Assembly: GCA_045617465.1 (NCBI GenBank)
Contig: JAZLIQ010000003.1
Coordinates: forward strand, 180,291 to 244,290
Length of the DNA stretch: 64,000 nt
Direction of reading: 5' to 3'
DNA from: Hennigella sp045617465
GTDB lineage: Bacteria; Bacillota_I; Bacilli_A; Mycoplasmatales; Mycoplasmoidaceae
The notes under the pieces were generated by a model. That model had not been told where the DNA came from, did no database searches, and saw only the letters and a list, made by a program, of their open reading frames with translations. A program made the translations under genes and the position numbers. Positions 60,710 through 64,000 of this stretch are shown here, in pieces; within the stretch, counting starts at the first letter, position 1; every line of letters starts with the position of its first letter.

Positions 60710-60736
60710 AAAAACTAGAGATTAACTCTAGTCTTT
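60710..60736 (-). terminator. terminator of tmRNA
   Basis: ACTAGAG-TTAAT-CTCTAGTTTTTT on the minus strand after the CCA end of tmRNA. Confidence 0.8.
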
Positions 60737-60742
60737 TCATCA

Positions 60743-61138
60743 TGGTGGAGATGGTGGGAATCGAACCCACTTCCATCTAGCACCCAAAATAAGCTTCTAC
60801 AGTTTAGTTTGAATTTCTAGCTTCATCTATACTCTTGTGTAATCAAACAAACACGGTATAGACATAGCTAATGAGATTCATCTATTTTATTAGCATCAAT
60901 AGATATATTAATCTTTAAACAATAGCAACAAAGACAAAGATTAAGAAGAGTTTGTTGTTAGCTAGGTTAAACTAGGCTAAAGCGTAGTTGTAGTTAGCTT
61001 GTTGAAGTTTGTTAGCCATGAAAGCTTCTTCAAGGTTAACATTTTCAGAGTCTGCACGTTGACAGCCTTGAGCTATAAGGGGCTAACCCCACTGCCACTT
61101 AAATCAGATATGCTAGATGTCGAATCCAGTGCATCCCC
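60743..61138 (-). ncRNA. ssrA: transfer-messenger RNA
   Basis: 396 nt. The 5' end GGGGATG pairs with CATCTCC near the 3' end, followed by A and encoded CCA; GGATTCGAC near the 5' end and GGTTCGATTCC near the 3' end are the tRNA-like hallmarks. The tag frame (complement 60972-61055) has 27 codons; it starts ADSENVNL and ends NYNYALA before TAG. A -10 box lies at 61155-61160, so a short 5' leader must be removed by RNase P. It rescues stalled ribosomes and tags the nascent chain. Confidence 0.95.
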
Positions 61139-61170
61139 ATTTAGTGGTAGGTGTATTATACAACAATTAA

Positions 61171-61199
61171 TAAAAAAGCAAGGATTAACCTTGTTTTTT
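61171..61199 (-). terminator. terminator of arsR
   Basis: AAAAAAGCAAGG-ATTAA-CCTTGTTTTTT on the plus strand; the arsR stop lies in its loop. Confidence 0.8.
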
Positions 61200-61475
61200 G
61201 TTGATTTGGAAGATCTTCATACCATATTCTAGCATTGGTTTCAACATATCCATGTTAGCTTTATAGTAGTGTGATTGACCTATTTTTTCTACTACGATAA
61301 GCTTATTTGTTTCCAATTTAGTAATATGGAATGATAAAGTAGGTTGAGAAATATGGAATTCAGCTAATAACTCTTTTCCAGAGATATTAGGATTGTTTCA
61401 AATCTTATCAAAGATCTCAAATCTTGTTTTATCACTTAATGTTTTGTGAAGTTTTACTATTTGTGTTGTTGTCAT
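61185..61475 (-). CDS. ArsR-family winged-helix regulator
   Basis: 96 residues, broken by one TGA Trp in the standard code. LHKTLSDKTRFEIFDKIW, then SGKELLAEFHISQPTLSFHITKLETNKLI forms the helix-turn-helix, and VVEKIGQSHYYKANMDML the wing. No Cys pair of the metal-sensing type is visible, so the signal is unknown. The minus-strand -10 box lies inside one of two direct repeats (61493-61509, 61516-61532), the arrangement of an autoregulated gene. Confidence 0.85.
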
Positions 61476-61492
61476 TTTATTCACTCAAAAAT

Positions 61493-61532
61493 TATAGGTT
61501 AGACATTAGTATATTTATAGGTTAATACATAG
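61493..61532 (-). promoter_or_regulatory. direct repeats at the arsR promoter
   Basis: TATAGGTTAGACATTAG and TATAGGTTAATACATAG, 23 bases apart, overlapping the minus-strand -10 box of the regulator gene. Confidence 0.55.
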
Positions 61533-61616
61533 ATATATATAAATGTAAATCAATGCTTATTTTATTTGCAAAAAAGCTCACTTTTCGCGCGCAAATACAA
61601 AAGTAATCTCTCAAGT

Positions 61617-61666
61617 TATACCAATATATAAATATATTGGTATAAAAAAGTTTATTAAGTTATAAT
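61617..61666 (+). promoter_or_regulatory. yaaA-gyrB-gyrA promoter with palindrome
   Basis: Perfect 13-bp arms TATACCAATATAT and ATATATTGGTATA with an AA centre (61617-61644), then TATAAT at 61661-61666, six bases before the yaaA ATG. Confidence 0.6.
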
Positions 61667-61672
61667 TTTTGT

Positions 61673-61894
61673 ATGTTAAACAAGGACATAATTATCAGTT
61701 CTGAGTTTATTACTTTGGCCCAACTTCTTAAGTTTGGAAATGTTATAGATTCAGGTGGAAAAGCAAAAGAATTTCTTGCTTCCAACACCATTTTGGTTAA
61801 CGGTGTTGCTGATAATCGTAGAGGAAGAAAACTCTATCCAGGTGACACTATTGTCATCAATAATGACATTTGTTTAACATTAAGTAAAAATTAA
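61673..61894 (+). CDS. yaaA: S4-domain protein YaaA
   Basis: 73 residues: a single S4 RNA-binding domain (SEFITLAQLLKFGNVIDSGGKAKEFLASNTILVNGVADNRRGRKLYPGDTIVIN). This is the YaaA/RlbA-type protein normally found near dnaN, recF and gyrB. Its ATG follows TATAAT by six bases (leaderless), and gyrB starts 11 bases after its stop, so it heads the gyrase operon here. Ribosome-related function is inferred from homologues. Confidence 0.9.
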   Translation: MLNKDIIISSEFITLAQLLKFGNVIDSGGKAKEFLASNTILVNGVADNRRGRKLYPGDTIVINNDICLTLSKN

Positions 61895-61905
61895 CAGGTA
61901 AAAAT

Positions 61906-63867
61906 ATGGCAGAAGAACAAAAAGTTAATAATACTGAATATGACGCTTCCAATATTAAGATTTTGGAAGGTCTTGAGGCAGTAAGAAAAAGACCTGGTAT
62001 GTACATCGGTTCTACCGGTGTAGATGGTCTTCACCAACTTATTTGGGAAATTGTTGATAACTCAATCGACGAATGTATGGGTGGCTATGCTACTCGAGTT
62101 ATCGTTACTCAAAAGAAAGATGGTGCCATTGTCGTAGATGATGATGGTCGTGGTATCCCAGTAGATATCCACCCAAAAACAAAAAAATCAACTGTAGAAA
62201 CAGTTTTAACTGTTTTACATGCTGGTGGTAAATTTGATAATACATCTTATAAAATTTCTGGTGGTTTACACGGTGTCGGTGCATCGTGTGTTAACGGTTT
62301 ATCAGAATACATGAAAGTATGGGTAAACCGTAACTATGAAACTCACTTTGTAGAATTTAGAAATGGTGGACATGCAGTTAAACCATTAGCTGTCATTGGA
62401 AAGTCTAAAGACAAAGAGCATGGTACAACCATTGAATTTGTTCCAGACTTTACAATTATGGAAAAACTTCCTTATGAAGATGAACGTATTGTTGCAAGAA
62501 TGAAACAACTTGCATTCTTAAATAAGGGTGTTAGATTAATTTATAAGAATGAAAAGACTGACCAAAAATATGAATGATTATATGAAGGCGGTCTAAATGA
62601 ATATGTAGCTGAACTTAATAGAGATAAAGATCCATTAGTTCCAGACATTATCTATGGAGAAGTTAGACAAAAAACTAAAGTTCCTAACGTTCTAGAAGAA
62701 ACATTCTACGACATTAATGTCGAAGTTGCTTTCCAATATAACAAAGGTTATGCTAACTCTCTATATTCATTCTGTAACAACATTAACACTACAGAAGGTG
62801 GAACTCATGAAGAAGGGTTCAGACTTGCTTTAACCAGAATCATTAACAAAGCAGCTATTGAACGTAAGTTAATGAAAGATACAGATGACAAGTTAACTAA
62901 AGACGACGTTACTGAAGGTTTAGTTGCTATCTTATCAATTAAGCACCCTAACCCTCAATATGAAGGTCAAACTAAGAGAAAACTTGGAAATACTGAAGTT
63001 AGACAATTAGTTAATAGTGTAACTAGTCAAATTCTAGAAAAGTATTTACAAGAAAACCCTAATGAAGCAATGATGATCATCAAAAAGATCATGCTTGCTG
63101 CAGAAGCTAGAAAGAAATCGCAAGAAGCTAGAGAGATCACTAGAAGAAAGTCTCCATTTGAAACTGGAGGTCTTCCTGGTAAACTAGCTGACTGTTCATC
63201 TAGAGATTCATCAATCTGTGAGTTATATATTGTCGAAGGTGACTCAGCTGGTGGATCAGCTAAATTAGGACGTAATAGAGAATTCCAAGCTATCCTACCA
63301 CTTCGTGGTAAGATTATCAACGTGGAAAAAGCTAAGACAGATAAAATCTTTGATAACCAAGAAATCCAAGCCTTAATTACTGCCATAGGTATTGGTGTTA
63401 TGCCAGAAATAGACATGACAAAGATTCGTTACAACAAGATCATCATCATGACCGATGCCGATGTCGATGGTGCTCACATTCGTATCTTGATGTTAACATT
63501 CTTCTTTAGATATATGAAACCTTTAATTGAGCAAGGTCATGTCTTCTTTGCAAGACCACCTTTGTTCAAATACCAAGCTGGTAAGAGTGTTAAATATGCA
63601 TATTCTGACCAAGAACTAGAAGACTTTAAGAAAGAAGCTGGTAACCAACGTTTCACTATTCAACGTTATAAAGGTCTTGGTGAAATGAATCCAGAACAAC
63701 TATGAGAAACAACTATGGACCCAACTAACAGAACAATTGTTAGGGTTACAATTGCTGATGCAATTGAAGCGGACAAACAATTCAGTTTCTTGATGGGTGA
63801 TGATGTAGCTCCAAGAAAAGACTTCATTAGAAATAATGCTAAGTTCGTTAAGAACATTGATGCATAA
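61906..63867 (+). CDS. gyrB: DNA gyrase subunit B
   Basis: 653 residues. ATP-binding region RKRPGMYIGSTGVDGLHQLIWEIVDNSIDE, GGLHGVGASCVN, then the TOPRIM motifs EGDSAGGSAK, PLRGKIINVEK and TDADVDGAHIR. The order with gyrA just downstream and the EGDSAGGSAKLGR form favour GyrB over ParE. It supplies the ATPase that drives negative supercoiling. The single TGA in the track is a Trp. Confidence 0.95.
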
Positions 63868-63884
63868 GGAAAGGAGTTTAGATT

Positions 63885-64000
63885 ATGGCAAATGAAAATA
63901 ATATTCGTGAACAACTAGAAAAATCTAAAGTTGATGAAAAAGAAATAGCCAAGGAATTACAAAACTCTTTCCTTGAATATGCAATGAGTGTTATCGTTGC
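63885..64000 (+). CDS. gyrA: DNA gyrase subunit A, partial (N-terminus)
   Basis: Only the first 38 codons are present. AAGGAG lies ten bases before the ATG, and LQNSFLEYAMSVIV is the start of the GyrA/ParC catalytic domain. It follows gyrB by 17 bases. Because gyrB is upstream I take it as gyrA, but ParC cannot be excluded from so little sequence. Confidence 0.85.
   Translation, partial: MANENNIREQLEKSKVDEKEIAKELQNSFLEYAMSVIV

Noticed and set aside
1..64000. CRISPR arrays, insertion sequences, prophage
   Set aside because: No spaced direct repeats, transposase motifs or phage genes were seen in the window.

Overview
The window is a stretch of chromosome from a Mollicute that reads UGA as tryptophan. 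Almost every long reading frame is complete only if TGA is translated, a separate tRNA-Trp(CCA) is present for TGG, the DNA is very AT-rich, gene spacing is tight and many start/stop codons overlap. Ordered families such as serS-tmk-holB-mnmE, hprK-lgt-trxB-whiA, scpA-scpB, nusA-ylxR-infB and yaaA-gyrB-gyrA fit a reduced Firmicute-derived genome. I cannot place the genus from this sequence alone.

Layout. 1-0.5 kb: lipoprotein cut by the left edge, preceded by a 33-codon ORF and a terminator. 0.6-1.7 kb: dCMP deaminase and a RelB/YafQ toxin-antitoxin pair. 1.7-6.9 kb, minus: tRNA-Trp, tRNA-Glu, ymdB, UvrD/PcrA helicase, RDD membrane protein, glycosyltransferase, small protein. 7.0-11.1 kb, plus: serS-tmk-holB-mnmE. 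11.1-16.0 kb: YtpR-like and DegV proteins, two lipoproteins, a Trp-rich small protein, a PQ-loop (SemiSWEET-like) protein. 16.0-23.1 kb, minus: scpB, scpA, DHFR-like protein, plsC, rpsU, then a folate-type ECF S component, a membrane protein, holA and comEC. 23.1-26.2 kb: S1 protein, tRNA-Arg and a C39 peptidase/ABC export locus whose nucleotide-binding domain has decayed. 26.3-31.7 kb, plus: tilS-hprK-lgt-trxB-whiA-TSCPD-Sfp-type PPTase. 31.7-39.9 kb, minus: a lipid island (AMP-ligase fused to a carrier domain, GPH/MFS transporter, two acyltransferases, a stand-alone AMP-ligase, an ACP), then a small membrane protein and a lipoprotein. 40.0-42.2 kb: fhs and a divergent nitroreductase. 42.3-46.6 kb, plus: BcsA-like glycosyltransferase, a membrane protein with possible degenerate GGDEF/EAL domains, and diadenylate cyclase. 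46.6-55.3 kb: tRNA-Ser, then the nusA-ylxR-infB-rbfA set split by two plus-strand lipoprotein paralogues. 55.3-55.8 kb: candidate structured RNA. 55.9-60.7 kb: duplicated membrane proteins, a lipoprotein overlapping a Fic gene, and a second Fic protein with its own DNA-binding domain. 60.7-64 kb: tmRNA, ArsR regulator, yaaA, gyrB and the start of gyrA.

How the parts connect. The PPTase at 31 kb can charge the ACP and the fused carrier domain; the two ligases, two acyltransferases and the MFS protein then look like a dispersed version of the LplT-Aas route for taking up and re-acylating lysolipids or fatty acids. FolT, the DHFR-like protein and Fhs form a folate/one-carbon set. Lgt supplies the first step for the eight lipoproteins in the window.

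The observations I consider most worth following are the ~400 nt candidate RNA carrying three GAGGA-loop hairpins and a 12-nt copy of the 16S 3' tail sequence, the C39 transporter with no Walker A, the lipid island, TA repeats in lipoprotein promoters, frequent leaderless promoters (-10 box six bases before ATG), and AT-rich palindromes in several divergent promoter regions.
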